Translations under genes and position numbers: made by a program
Notes under the pieces: generated by a model
Databases searched by the model: none
What the model saw: only the letters and a program-made list of their open reading frames with translations
What the model was told of the DNA's origin: nothing
In this document: positions 1 through 8,009 of the stretch, one piece after another
Position numbering within the stretch: the first letter of the stretch is position 1
How the letters are laid out: the number at the start of each line of letters is the position of its first letter
NCBI RefSeq assembly: GCF_029023825.1
Contig: NZ_CP118957.1
Location: 2,441,794 to 2,505,793, forward strand
DNA length: 64,000 nt
Reading direction: 5' to 3'
Source: Enterococcus saccharolyticus subsp. saccharolyticus
GTDB taxonomy: Bacteria > Bacillota > Bacilli > Lactobacillales > Enterococcaceae

Positions 1-1
1 T

Positions 2-412
2 TTCTGCAAAATTATCAATCAAGAAATTCCAAGTTATAAAGTGTATGAGGATGAAAAAGTCTATGCTTTCTTAGACATTACGCAAGTAACCAAAGGGCAT
101 ACCTTAGTTATTCCTAAAAAACATGTTTCTGATGTTTTCGAATACGATGAAGAATTAGCCACAGATGTCTTTACACGCATTCCTAAAATTGCTCGCGCAC
201 TGGAAGCCGCCTTTCCCGAAATGCAAGGGTTAAATATTGTTAACAACAATCGTGAAGTCGCATATCAAACGGTCTTTCATTCACATGTCCACTTAATTCC
301 TCGTTATGGTAAAGAAGATGATTTCTCGATGCACTTTGGCAAACATATGGACGATTATACTCCTGAAGAAATGGTTGCTATCGCAGATCAAATCAAAGCG
401 CAGGTGAACTAA
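2..412 (+). CDS. HIT family nucleotide-binding protein (5' end outside window)
   Basis: The reading frame is open from the window edge and starts FCKIINQEIPSYKVYEDE, which is the usual N-terminal part of bacterial HIT proteins, so the first few residues lie outside the window; the GTG at 41 is internal, not a start. The HIT motif H-x-H-x-H is seen as HSHVHLIPR near the C-terminus. HIT proteins of this branch hydrolyse purine nucleoside phosphoramidates or dinucleotides in the cytoplasm; the exact substrate is not visible. The stop codon directly abuts the ATG of the next gene, so the two are surely co-transcribed. Confidence 0.93.
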   Translation, partial: FCKIINQEIPSYKVYEDEKVYAFLDITQVTKGHTLVIPKKHVSDVFEYDEELATDVFTRIPKIARALEAAFPEMQGLNIVNNNREVAYQTVFHSHVHLIPRYGKEDDFSMHFGKHMDDYTPEEMVAIADQIKAQVN

Positions 413-766
413 ATGAGTTTTATAAAAGGATTGCTATTTGGTGCAACAGTTGGTGGTGTAGGTGGCCTATTAATGGCACCGCGCAGTGGTAAAGAAACCC
501 AACAAATGGTCGAAACATATATTGATGACGTAACAGAATCAACCAAAGAGTTTAATGAAAGTCTACAAAATTTCCAACAAGCCTTGGCACAAACTCAACA
601 AACGGTGGAAGAAACAATTCCTTATTTTATCAAATCATTACAAAAAGATATTGAAGCCTTTAAGTTTCAAGCTGAGCCGAGACTGGCACGAATCAATGAA
701 CAAGTAGAAGAAATGAACCAACATATTGCTTCTCTTCCTGTTCAAAACGAGACTAAGAAAAAGTAA
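413..766 (+). CDS. YtxH-domain small membrane-associated protein
   Basis: 117 residues. The N-terminus has a glycine-rich hydrophobic stretch (FIKGLLFGATVGGVGGLLMA) followed by APRSGKE, the hallmark of the YtxH family, then a long charged, Gln-rich helix that is likely coiled coil. Function in the family is unsettled; members are often general-stress or envelope-associated. The ATG begins immediately after the HIT stop codon with no gap, so translation is probably coupled. prsA follows after 125 bp with its own likely promoter. Confidence 0.85.
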   Translation: MSFIKGLLFGATVGGVGGLLMAPRSGKETQQMVETYIDDVTESTKEFNESLQNFQQALAQTQQTVEETIPYFIKSLQKDIEAFKFQAEPRLARINEQVEEMNQHIASLPVQNETKKK

Positions 767-832
767 AGAAAAAGATAATTGTATGAATTTTGTTCGAAAG
801 TTTTTGCCAACACTTTCCTTTCTAAAAAAGAG

Positions 833-843
833 TATGGTATAGT
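833..843 (+). promoter_or_regulatory. Probable -10 region of the prsA promoter
   Basis: Overlapping TATGGT (833-838) and TATAGT (838-843) lie about 50 bp before the prsA start; a weak TTTCCT (814-819) sits 18 bp before the second. No strong -35 is seen, so this is a tentative assignment. Confidence 0.35.
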
Positions 844-891
844 TAGGGCTATGAACATATTGAAATCTAACTAACAGGAGTGCTTAACACA

Positions 892-1863
892 ATGAAGAAA
901 AAAATTCTTTTAGCAGTTGTCGGCGCGATGAGCGTTTTCACATTGGCTGCTTGCTCAGGTAACACAAATTCAGAAATCGCAAGTATGAAAGGCGGTAAAT
1001 TAACCGTTGAGGATTTCTATGAAAAAGCAAAAACAGATCAAAACAGCCAACAAGTTGTTTTTGATATGATTTTATCAAAAGTGTTCACAACGAAATACGG
1101 TGATAAAGTAACCGACAAAGATGTTGAAAAAGAAATCAAAAACGTTTTTGGTGACTCTTTCGAAGATCAATTAAAAGCATCCGGTTTAACACGTAAAGAT
1201 GTCGAAAAAAGTGTTCGTGATAGCTTAGCCTTTAAAGAAGGATTAAAAGCACACGTGAAATTAACAGATGCGGACTTAAAAGCTGCTTGGGATTCTTTCC
1301 ATCCAGAAGTTGAAGCACAATTAATTGCAGTGATGACCGAAGATGAAGCAAAAGAAGTCAAAAAAGAAGTGAGCAAAAAAGATGCAGACTTTGGTAAAGT
1401 TGCCAAAGAAAAATCTGTCGATGCTTCAAAAGAAGATAGCGGTAAAGTGAAATTCGATTCATCAACACCTGCAACAACAGTTCCAGAAGAAGTAAAAGCT
1501 GCTGCTTGGGAATTAAAAGACGGTGAAGTTTCTGAACCAATCGCTGTGAACTCAGCTTATGGTACAAGCTATTACGTTGTTAAAATGGTTAAAAACCAAT
1601 CAAAAGGAAACGACATGTCTAAATTTGAAGACAAAATTAAAGAAATCGCTACAGATACCAAATTAAACGATAGCGAATTTACAACAAAAGCTATTGGTGA
1701 AGAATTAGTTGATGCGAATGTTAAAATCAAAGATGAAGCATTCTCAAACATCTTAACTAACTTTATTGATGCTGCTGAAACGAAAAAATCATCTGACTCT
1801 GATGCAAAATCTTCTGATACAAAAGAATCAGAAACAAAAGCGTCAACTGAAGAAAGTAAATAA
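892..1863 (+). CDS. prsA: PrsA-type peptidyl-prolyl isomerase lipoprotein (extracellular foldase)
   Basis: 323 residues. Start chosen at ATG 892, not the GTG at 880, because AGGAG at 876-880 is correctly spaced only for the ATG. The signal peptide begins MKKKILLAVVGAMSVFTLAAC with a lipobox LAAC, so the mature protein is lipid-anchored outside the membrane. The middle (about residues 140-240) is the parvulin-like rotamase region with the segment FGKVAKEKSVDASKEDSG. The C-terminal tail is a low-complexity Ser/Lys/Asp/Glu stretch. PrsA helps secreted proteins, including penicillin-binding proteins, fold after export. A strong bidirectional terminator follows. Confidence 0.93.
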   Translation: MKKKILLAVVGAMSVFTLAACSGNTNSEIASMKGGKLTVEDFYEKAKTDQNSQQVVFDMILSKVFTTKYGDKVTDKDVEKEIKNVFGDSFEDQLKASGLTRKDVEKSVRDSLAFKEGLKAHVKLTDADLKAAWDSFHPEVEAQLIAVMTEDEAKEVKKEVSKKDADFGKVAKEKSVDASKEDSGKVKFDSSTPATTVPEEVKAAAWELKDGEVSEPIAVNSAYGTSYYVVKMVKNQSKGNDMSKFEDKIKEIATDTKLNDSEFTTKAIGEELVDANVKIKDEAFSNILTNFIDAAETKKSSDSDAKSSDTKESETKASTEESK

Positions 1864-1867
1864 GACA

Positions 1868-1910
1868 AAATCCCCATCACAATTTTTTGAAATTGTGATG
1901 GGGATTTTTT
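1868..1910. terminator. Bidirectional Rho-independent terminator between prsA and yhaM
   Basis: Perfect stem AAATCCCCATCACAATTT / AAATTGTGATGGGGATTT with a short T/G loop and T tract on the + strand and A tract on the other side. It separates convergent prsA and yhaM, and the yhaM stop codon overlaps its end. Confidence 0.92.
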
Positions 1911-2853
1911 AAATGTTTTTCGGAACATAAAAACTACGATTATCCAAACCAAAAATACGATCCGTGTATTCACCAGGTTCTGTTTGGCGAATCGATGTTA
2001 AGAGCATTTGCATCGTAGCATCCAAATTGTCAATTTGATGAAGAATTTCCGCTTCCATAATTCGAGGACGAACCGGAGAACCATATTCTAATAGGCCATG
2101 ATGTGACAAGACCATATGACGCAAGATAACCACATCTTCTTCTCGTTCATCAATCTTTAATGCTAAACATGCCTTCGTAATTTCTTCATCCACTAAAATC
2201 AAATGCCCCACCAAATTGCCAGTTAACGTGTATTCTGTCGACATAGGTCCACTTAACTCAATGACTTTACCTAGGTCATGTAAAATAATGCCTGCATAAA
2301 GCAACGAAGCATTTAATTCTGGATATTCGCGAACAATTGCTTTTCCTAAACGTAACATCGTAGTTGTATGATACGCTAAACCACCCGCAAACGCATGATG
2401 GTTTCGTTTTGCTGCAGGATATTCAAAAAACTCTTTTGTGTACTGGTTTAACAAGAAACGAACAATTCGATTCCAATGAGGATTGGTAATTTCAAAGAGC
2501 GTTTGACTAATTTCTTCTTCCATCGCTTCTCTTTGCATAGGTGCACGTTCCATATACAAACTTGCATCATTGGGTTCTTCTGCTTTGGCAGGACGGAGTT
2601 GTAAAATTTTCACCTGGGGATTCCCTTGATAGACTTCCCGTTTCCCTGTTAAATAAACCACCCGACCAGTTTCAAAGCGTTTAATTTCATCATCTGATGC
2701 ATCCCAAAATTTACCATCTAATGTGCCAGAAGTATCTTGAAAAGTAAAGGCAATAAATTTTTTGCCATTTTTTGCGACCCGTACATCCGCATTTTTAATT
2801 AATACAAATGCTTGAAAATCCTCGTCTACTGCTAATTCTCGTAATTTTTTCAT
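1909..2853 (-). CDS. yhaM: 3'-5' exoribonuclease YhaM
   Basis: 314 residues, the normal length for YhaM. An N-terminal OB-fold nucleic-acid-binding domain (about residues 15-95) precedes an HD metal-dependent hydrolase domain with HHAFAGGLAYHT and the HD pair in LHDLGKVIEL (about residue 190). YhaM is a cytoplasmic 3'-5' exonuclease that trims RNA (and single-stranded DNA) in Firmicutes. It is the last gene of the yhaO-yhaN-yhaM set, 40 bp downstream of yhaN, with an A/T-rich perfect palindrome in the gap that may uncouple its expression. Confidence 0.93.
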   Translation of the reverse strand: MKKLRELAVDEDFQAFVLIKNADVRVAKNGKKFIAFTFQDTSGTLDGKFWDASDDEIKRFETGRVVYLTGKREVYQGNPQVKILQLRPAKAEEPNDASLYMERAPMQREAMEEEISQTLFEITNPHWNRIVRFLLNQYTKEFFEYPAAKRNHHAFAGGLAYHTTTMLRLGKAIVREYPELNASLLYAGIILHDLGKVIELSGPMSTEYTLTGNLVGHLILVDEEITKACLALKIDEREEDVVILRHMVLSHHGLLEYGSPVRPRIMEAEILHQIDNLDATMQMLLTSIRQTEPGEYTDRIFGLDNRSFYVPKNI

Positions 2854-2862
2854 TTGCTTTAA

Positions 2863-2890
2863 CGTTTTTTTTACCTAGGTAAAAAAACGT
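2863..2890. promoter_or_regulatory. Palindrome in the yhaN-yhaM gap
   Basis: A perfect 22-bp palindrome centred at 2876/2877 (seven T, ACCTAGGT, seven A), extended by ACG/CGT arms after a one-base bulge. The only loop available to RNA is the central CTAG. It could be a weak hairpin controlling yhaM or a DNA-binding site. Confidence 0.5.
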
Positions 2891-2893
2891 CTC

Positions 2894-5560
2894 TCACATC
2901 CTTTGCTTAATTTCAATTACTGGTTGTTGCAGCCTTTGATAATAGCTTACCATTTCTCGGTCAGAAGACAAACAAATGACTTGATGTTTTTCGCCAAATT
3001 CTGCAAATAATTTTGCTAGTTGTTCTTTACGTGAACTATCGTAATGTAACCAACCATCATCAATAATAACTGGACTAACCATCGCTTGTCCTTGTAAAGA
3101 TAAATACGCAAAGCGAACCGCCATAATCAATTGATCTTTGGTTCCAGTTGAAAGTGTATAGATGTCTAAGAATGACTGTTCGGTTGCTACATGCAAGATA
3201 CCATCAGACAATAAGACTTGATTGTATCGGCCATTAGTCAATAGATTGAAGTAATGTGACGCTTGGTGTAGCAACTGTGGCAATTGTTGTTCGGATAACT
3301 CTGTTGCCAAATCACTTAAACTGGCACTTAACACTTGATTCGTACTCCATGTGACAGCTAAATCTTCAATTTCAGACAGCAAACGACTTTCTTCTTGGTA
3401 CAATTCATCCAACACCCCGTCAATTTGCAAGTGTTCAATTTGTAATTGTACCCGTTGTTTTTCCTCTAATAATTTTGACAGTTCTTGTTGCAAGTTCTCC
3501 TGTTTCTCTTGCATCGCTTGTAACTGTGTCGTTAATTCATCAAAACGAATTTTTTTGGGAAAAAGAGGGGTTAAAAGTTGCGTCAACTCATCTTTACGCT
3601 CTGTTTGCTTTTGTTGTTGTTCCCATTGTTTCATCCATAATGGAATCTCTGTTGGATGCTCTAACCCAAATTTCTCTAGTAAATGTTGATACTTTGCAAA
3701 TAGTGCATCGCGTTCTTCTTTGGTTCGTTTTAGCTGTTGTGCAATTAAAGTACTCGGTTGTTGGAGACGCGTTAATTTAATATCTTGCATTTTATCCGCA
3801 AATTCTTCTAAAACCGTTAATTTGTCTTGAATCTCTTTGTTCTCTAATGGTAACCACTCAACAAAGGCTTGAAATTCTGCTTCCACTTCGCCTAATTCAT
3901 GAATAAGATGTTCTTGTTGTTGTCTACTTTCCGTTAATAGTGTCGTGTATTCATGGAAATTTGTGACTGCTTGTTCGTATTCTTCTAACACTTGGTGCCA
4001 AGTATGATAGTTTGTATTGTTGCCAAATGACGGTTGCAAATACGTCAACAACTGATTTTTTTCTTGTTGTGTCTGTGTCAAAGCAGCTTTTTCAGCTTCA
4101 ATTTCTGCAGCATACGCATCTAATTGCAGAAGCTTTTCTTGCCAAAGTGGTTTAATCTGTGAAGCAGGATTGACTTTCTTATAAACATACAATCCTCCAC
4201 CAAAAACTAATGCAGCACCACCTAAGAGCATCCCCACATAGTTTAACGGCGTAGGTAACAAGAAACTGACAAGAAAAAGACCCCCACCAATTGCTGGCAA
4301 AAGATAAGGTTGAGTAGTCGTTTTTGTCAATAATTCAGGATATTTGTTCTCAATTTTGGTGATTTCCTCTTCAACCGGTTGGCTTTTTTCCGTTAACCAT
4401 TGGACCCGTAATTCATGCTGTGCAAGTGCTTCATCCAATTCTTCTAAACGATGCAACAACGAAAATATTTGTTCGTCTAACTCTGGTGGCGCAATTTCTT
4501 GCTTCCAGCCCCATCGTTCTACCAATTGCGCGAATGCTTGATGAATTTTTTCATACTCGTCATTTAAGCGCTCATATTCATCGACCATTCGAATAATGGG
4601 AACTTTTTGACGCAATAACTCTTGAATTTTGCTTTCTTTATCCAGATAAAAGAAATAATGACTCGACTCTTGTCCATGTTCTAAACGAGATAACTCTGCT
4701 TGTTTTTTAGCCATTTCATCCGATAATTGTTGGTACTCTTGATAAAAAAGCCGCAACTGCTGATGCTCTTTTTCTGACATGCTACTTTCTTTTAATCGTT
4801 GTAGCTGTTGCCATTCTTCATATAATGGCCAATTCATTTTTTGTTGATTCAACGTTTGTTCATACTGTTGTAATTGTTGCAATTGTTGGCGTAATTCTTT
4901 TTGTTGCTCGGTATACGCTGACACCTGTTGATAGGCTTGTTTCATATCGTTTTCTTGGGCTTCTTTTTGTTGAATCGTTTCTCTTAGACGTTGCCATTCG
5001 TTCAACCGTTTATTTAATGGTAAACGTTGCCCACGTGGTTTAAATAATTGTTGGTTGGTTTTATGATAATTTTGAATTTTTTCCATTAATTGCTTACTGC
5101 CACTAATTCCTAAAGAAATCAGTGCGGCATGCAACTCTTTTTCTTGCATCCGTTCAATTTGTGACAATTGTTCTTGCTGAAAGGTAAAAACTTCTTGAAA
5201 AACATCTTGGCTTAAAGGCGCCAATAAACGTAACAACAACTGCTCATCGCCTTCTTCAGAACCTAGCCAAACTTTTGCTTGTCCGCGATTGACTTGGCGG
5301 TAACGTTCAACCATAATTTCACCATACGGCTCGATTTCTAACCATAATTTCCCACCATATGCTGCCCCATCTTGTGGTGTATAGTCGCGTTTACGCAAGT
5401 TCTTTTTAGGAAAACCAAATAAAATCGCTTGAATAAATTGATATAACGTTGATTTCCCTACTTCGTTTTGACCAAAGAATAACTGATTTCCGGGTAAAAA
5501 TTCAAACGTTTGTTGCCGATAATGCCCAAATCCTACAATTTCTGCTTTTGTTATCTTCAT
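2894..5560 (-). CDS. yhaN: YhaN, SbcC/Rad50-like AAA ATPase
   Basis: 888 residues with the Rad50/SbcC plan. An N-terminal ATPase half contains Walker A GQNEVGKST (about residues 30-38). Long Gln/Glu-rich coiled coils follow on both sides of a central hydrophobic pair of segments (about residues 420-455, LLPAIGGGLFLVSFLLPTPL then a second), a feature of YhaN that sets it apart from SbcC. The C-terminal half has signature and Walker B regions (STGTKDQLIMAVRFAYL, PVIIDDGWLHYD). It overlaps yhaO by 4 bp (ATGA), so the two are translationally coupled and probably form a nuclease-ATPase complex at the membrane acting in DNA end processing (inferred from SbcCD). Confidence 0.9.
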   Translation of the reverse strand: MKITKAEIVGFGHYRQQTFEFLPGNQLFFGQNEVGKSTLYQFIQAILFGFPKKNLRKRDYTPQDGAAYGGKLWLEIEPYGEIMVERYRQVNRGQAKVWLGSEEGDEQLLLRLLAPLSQDVFQEVFTFQQEQLSQIERMQEKELHAALISLGISGSKQLMEKIQNYHKTNQQLFKPRGQRLPLNKRLNEWQRLRETIQQKEAQENDMKQAYQQVSAYTEQQKELRQQLQQLQQYEQTLNQQKMNWPLYEEWQQLQRLKESSMSEKEHQQLRLFYQEYQQLSDEMAKKQAELSRLEHGQESSHYFFYLDKESKIQELLRQKVPIIRMVDEYERLNDEYEKIHQAFAQLVERWGWKQEIAPPELDEQIFSLLHRLEELDEALAQHELRVQWLTEKSQPVEEEITKIENKYPELLTKTTTQPYLLPAIGGGLFLVSFLLPTPLNYVGMLLGGAALVFGGGLYVYKKVNPASQIKPLWQEKLLQLDAYAAEIEAEKAALTQTQQEKNQLLTYLQPSFGNNTNYHTWHQVLEEYEQAVTNFHEYTTLLTESRQQQEHLIHELGEVEAEFQAFVEWLPLENKEIQDKLTVLEEFADKMQDIKLTRLQQPSTLIAQQLKRTKEERDALFAKYQHLLEKFGLEHPTEIPLWMKQWEQQQKQTERKDELTQLLTPLFPKKIRFDELTTQLQAMQEKQENLQQELSKLLEEKQRVQLQIEHLQIDGVLDELYQEESRLLSEIEDLAVTWSTNQVLSASLSDLATELSEQQLPQLLHQASHYFNLLTNGRYNQVLLSDGILHVATEQSFLDIYTLSTGTKDQLIMAVRFAYLSLQGQAMVSPVIIDDGWLHYDSSRKEQLAKLFAEFGEKHQVICLSSDREMVSYYQRLQQPVIEIKQRM

Positions 5561-6744
5561 TTTTCTTCCTCACTCCAACAAAACTCTTGTGCGAGTGTTG
5601 TTTTCACTTTTTCTAAAGTTTCTTCTTTCAGTGCTTGAGGAGAAATCGTTCGTTTAATTAGCGGATGGGTCACCAATTCTTCAATGATGGTTTCAAAAAC
5701 TTCTTCTGTTTGATAGCTCATCAATAATTGTGCCATCACATCTTTACCTGTCAGCACTAATTTTTCATTTTCAGGAACCTGATTAATTTCTAATTGATAC
5801 ACAATTTGTTCAAAATGTTTGCTTGCTAAATACGCATTAAGATACGCAATTAATTCGGGTTTTTCTCGATTATTGAGCCAATCTATTGGTAAGTGTTCTG
5901 TCTCTGTTAACGAAAACTTGATTAGTTGTCGTTCTGATGTTTGAAAGAAATCTTTCATCGCTTGTAACGCTTCTTTTCGAGTCTTGATACCCGCCAATGA
6001 TAACTCATATTCCTGCCATACTACTGCCGCTACGTCTTTTGCTTCATATTGCACCGTTACACCATCTAGCGTAACTAATTGAATGCCCGTTTCTTTCTCT
6101 TTTTGCGTATGCCCTTGTGGCGTTCCTGGATAAATAATTGGTGGATTATCAGATACGACTGTCGGCACATGAATATGCCCTAATGCCCAGTAGTCATAGT
6201 TTTTTTGGCGCATTTCTTGCACTTGAAACGGTGCATAACGCTCTCCATTGCTATCCCCATGATACATACCGATATGATACGGTGCTTGTTTTTGAGGAAA
6301 TTCATTCACTTTAGATGTTGTAATCCAAGGGTGTTGATAGCTAAACCCGCTAATAGCATATTGTTCACCCGTTTTTGTCTCACCGTGAATGGTTGTTACT
6401 TGTTCTTCTGTAAACAGATGAATATTCTCTGGAAAGTCAAACCAGTAGCGTTCATTTTCAAAATAATCATGATTGCCAAAAATCATATACACAGGAATAT
6501 CCTGTTCTTTCAATCGATTCATTTGTTTAAAAAACTGATGTTGTGTTTTTAAACTCGGACGATTTTGATGGAAAATATCTCCTGCAAATAACAAAAAATC
6601 GACCTGTTCTTCTAAAGCAAGGGTGACGATTTTTTCCAATACTTGGTTATTTACAAGAGGTAACGCTTTGACTTGCGCAATTAAATGTAGCCCTTCAAAC
6701 GAGCGATCAAAATGTAAATCTGCACAATGAATAAATCGCAACAT
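5557..6744 (-). CDS. yhaO: YhaO, SbcD/Mre11-like metallophosphoesterase
   Basis: 395 residues. Calcineurin-like phosphoesterase motifs are in order: HCADLHFDRSF (residues 6-16), FAGDIFHQNRPS, IFGNHDYFEN and ALGHIHVP, with a GTPQGH segment that matches the Mre11/SbcD metal site. It is the nuclease partner of YhaN, whose start overlaps its stop. First gene of the three-gene leftward operon; the start codon ATG at 6744 follows AGGAGGG. The family cleaves DNA ends and hairpins; the direct role of YhaO itself is inferred. Confidence 0.9.
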   Translation of the reverse strand: MLRFIHCADLHFDRSFEGLHLIAQVKALPLVNNQVLEKIVTLALEEQVDFLLFAGDIFHQNRPSLKTQHQFFKQMNRLKEQDIPVYMIFGNHDYFENERYWFDFPENIHLFTEEQVTTIHGETKTGEQYAISGFSYQHPWITTSKVNEFPQKQAPYHIGMYHGDSNGERYAPFQVQEMRQKNYDYWALGHIHVPTVVSDNPPIIYPGTPQGHTQKEKETGIQLVTLDGVTVQYEAKDVAAVVWQEYELSLAGIKTRKEALQAMKDFFQTSERQLIKFSLTETEHLPIDWLNNREKPELIAYLNAYLASKHFEQIVYQLEINQVPENEKLVLTGKDVMAQLLMSYQTEEVFETIIEELVTHPLIKRTISPQALKEETLEKVKTTLAQEFCWSEEEK

Positions 6745-6931
6745 AATTCAAAACCCTCCTCTTTTTCCTATTATTTTACCATTTTTTCACTTTCTAGTCA
6801 GCAAAACACGAAAATTCGTTCGCCTCTACTGTTTTTTTGACCTCCCCATCATCATTACCTCGGTAAAACAATGCGCTTACGCAGAAAAAAATAAAAATAT
6901 AGAGATTATTCAAGCTTTCTTGTGAAATTTA

Positions 6932-6940
6932 TGATAGAAT
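6932..6940 (+). promoter_or_regulatory. Extended -10 promoter for the DUF536-like gene
   Basis: TGATAGAAT gives an extended -10 (TGn then TAGAAT at 6935-6940) without a clear -35. The transcript would begin just before the hairpin at 6954-6974. Confidence 0.4.
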
Positions 6941-6953
6941 CTACCTATTGAAA

Positions 6954-6974
6954 TACTTAGATAATCCCTAAGTA
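6954..6974 (+). promoter_or_regulatory. Hairpin in the 5' leader of the DUF536-like gene
   Basis: TACTTAG and CTAAGTA form a perfect 7-bp stem with a 7-nt loop, 28 bp before the ATG. It is not followed by a T tract, so it is more likely a leader hairpin or protein-binding site than a terminator. Confidence 0.5.
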
Positions 6975-7002
6975 ATTACTAGGTAAAGGAGAAATAAAAA
7001 TT

Positions 7003-7560
7003 ATGGCAGAACAAACAGGCAAAACACTGACTCAATTAGCGAATGAATTAGGCGTATCTCGCGATAAAATAATCTATCGTTACAAGAAATTACCTGAAGA
7101 TCATTACTATAAAGAAAACAACACTATTTACATTAAAGAAAATGGGGTTCAACGCATTATTGATGAACTAGGGGAAGACATCAATGAGGAAACACCTCAA
7201 CAGGAAGTAAGTAGCCCAATTAATGATTATTTAATTGAGCAATTAGCGAAAAAAGATGAGCAAATTGAGCAATTACAAAAACTAATCGATCAACAACAAC
7301 AATTAAATGCCGAAGATAAAAAATTAATCAAAGAATTGCATCAATATTTCGCTTTAGAAGCACCGAAAGAATCAAATGAAGAAGAAGACAAACGTTCAGC
7401 AGAGCTAGAAGCACAAGTTGCTAAATTAGAAGAACAAATGAAAAAAGCAGAAGCTCTATCAACTGAAAAAGAGCAATTAGAAAAAGAATTAGCGGACTTG
7501 AAAGCTGATTTAGAAGCCAAACAAAAGAAATGGTACCAATTCTGGAAAAAGAAAAATTAA
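7003..7560 (+). CDS. DUF536-like protein: N-terminal HTH, coiled coil, WYQFWK tail
   Basis: 185 residues. Residues 5-60 form a MerR/excisionase-like helix-turn-helix (TLTQLANELGVSRDKIIYRYKKL with a second recognition-like part). Residues 75-175 are a long coiled coil rich in Gln, Glu and Lys. The protein ends KKWYQFWKKKN, typical of the DUF536 group, which is best known from accessory genes on plasmids of lactobacilli and enterococci. Here it stands alone between yhaO (divergent) and a YlbF-family gene, with its own promoter and terminator. Function is unknown; DNA binding is inferred from the N-terminal domain. RBS AAAGGAG precedes ATG 7003. Confidence 0.75.
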   Translation: MAEQTGKTLTQLANELGVSRDKIIYRYKKLPEDHYYKENNTIYIKENGVQRIIDELGEDINEETPQQEVSSPINDYLIEQLAKKDEQIEQLQKLIDQQQQLNAEDKKLIKELHQYFALEAPKESNEEEDKRSAELEAQVAKLEEQMKKAEALSTEKEQLEKELADLKADLEAKQKKWYQFWKKKN

Positions 7561-7600
7561 AAAAAAGGAGTAGCATGCTGTTGCATGCCGCTCCTTTTTA
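7561..7600. terminator. Bidirectional terminator
   Basis: GGAGTAGCATGC / GCATGCCGCTCC stem with a tgtt loop, one G-U pair and one mismatch, flanked by A and T tracts. It sits between convergent genes ending at 7560 and 7602. Confidence 0.88.
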
Positions 7601-7601
7601 A

Positions 7602-7943
7602 TTAGTCTTGGTATAATTCTCTTAAAGGTGTCATGATGATACGATTTAAATCGTTAATCACAGTACTAAATGATTGTTCCACACGCATTAAATCAGCAAT
7701 CAATGCTTCTTTTTGAATTTCTTCAGCTAATGCTTGTGCTTGTTGTGCATCCTCATCAGTCATTTCTTCACCAGCAGCCATTTTTTGTTGTAGTGACATT
7801 TGGAATTCTTGGAATTGTTTGAACAGACCAAACGCTTGTTCATCTGCTTTTAGTTTAGCAAATGTATCGCTTAATTCTTGGAATTGCTCCATTTCACGAA
7901 TTTCACGTTCTAATTGATTGGCTGTATCATAAATGTTAGACAT
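7602..7943 (-). CDS. YlbF/YmcA-family (YheA-like) protein
   Basis: 113 residues from ATG 7943, which has a GAGG site 7 bp upstream; the longer frame to 7976 lacks a good ribosome site. The sequence MSNIYDTANQLEREIREMEQF...FQEFQMSLQQKM is the all-alpha helical hairpin of the YlbF/YheA family. In Bacillus the YlbF-YmcA-YaaT trio affects RNase Y and development; the closest type here looks like YheA, whose job is not known. It lies 66 bp downstream of the PBP gene on the same strand and may share its transcript. Confidence 0.8.
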   Translation of the reverse strand: MSNIYDTANQLEREIREMEQFQELSDTFAKLKADEQAFGLFKQFQEFQMSLQQKMAAGEEMTDEDAQQAQALAEEIQKEALIADLMRVEQSFSTVINDLNRIIMTPLRELYQD

Positions 7944-8009
7944 AATTGTCCCTCGCTTTTCTTTAAAGATATCCATATTGTAACATGTTCTATTTCATGT
8001 GGCTAATGC

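Noticed and set aside
880-891. GTG 880 as the prsA start
   Set aside because: The codon overlaps the AGGAG ribosome site; ATG 892 is correctly spaced and starts the signal peptide.
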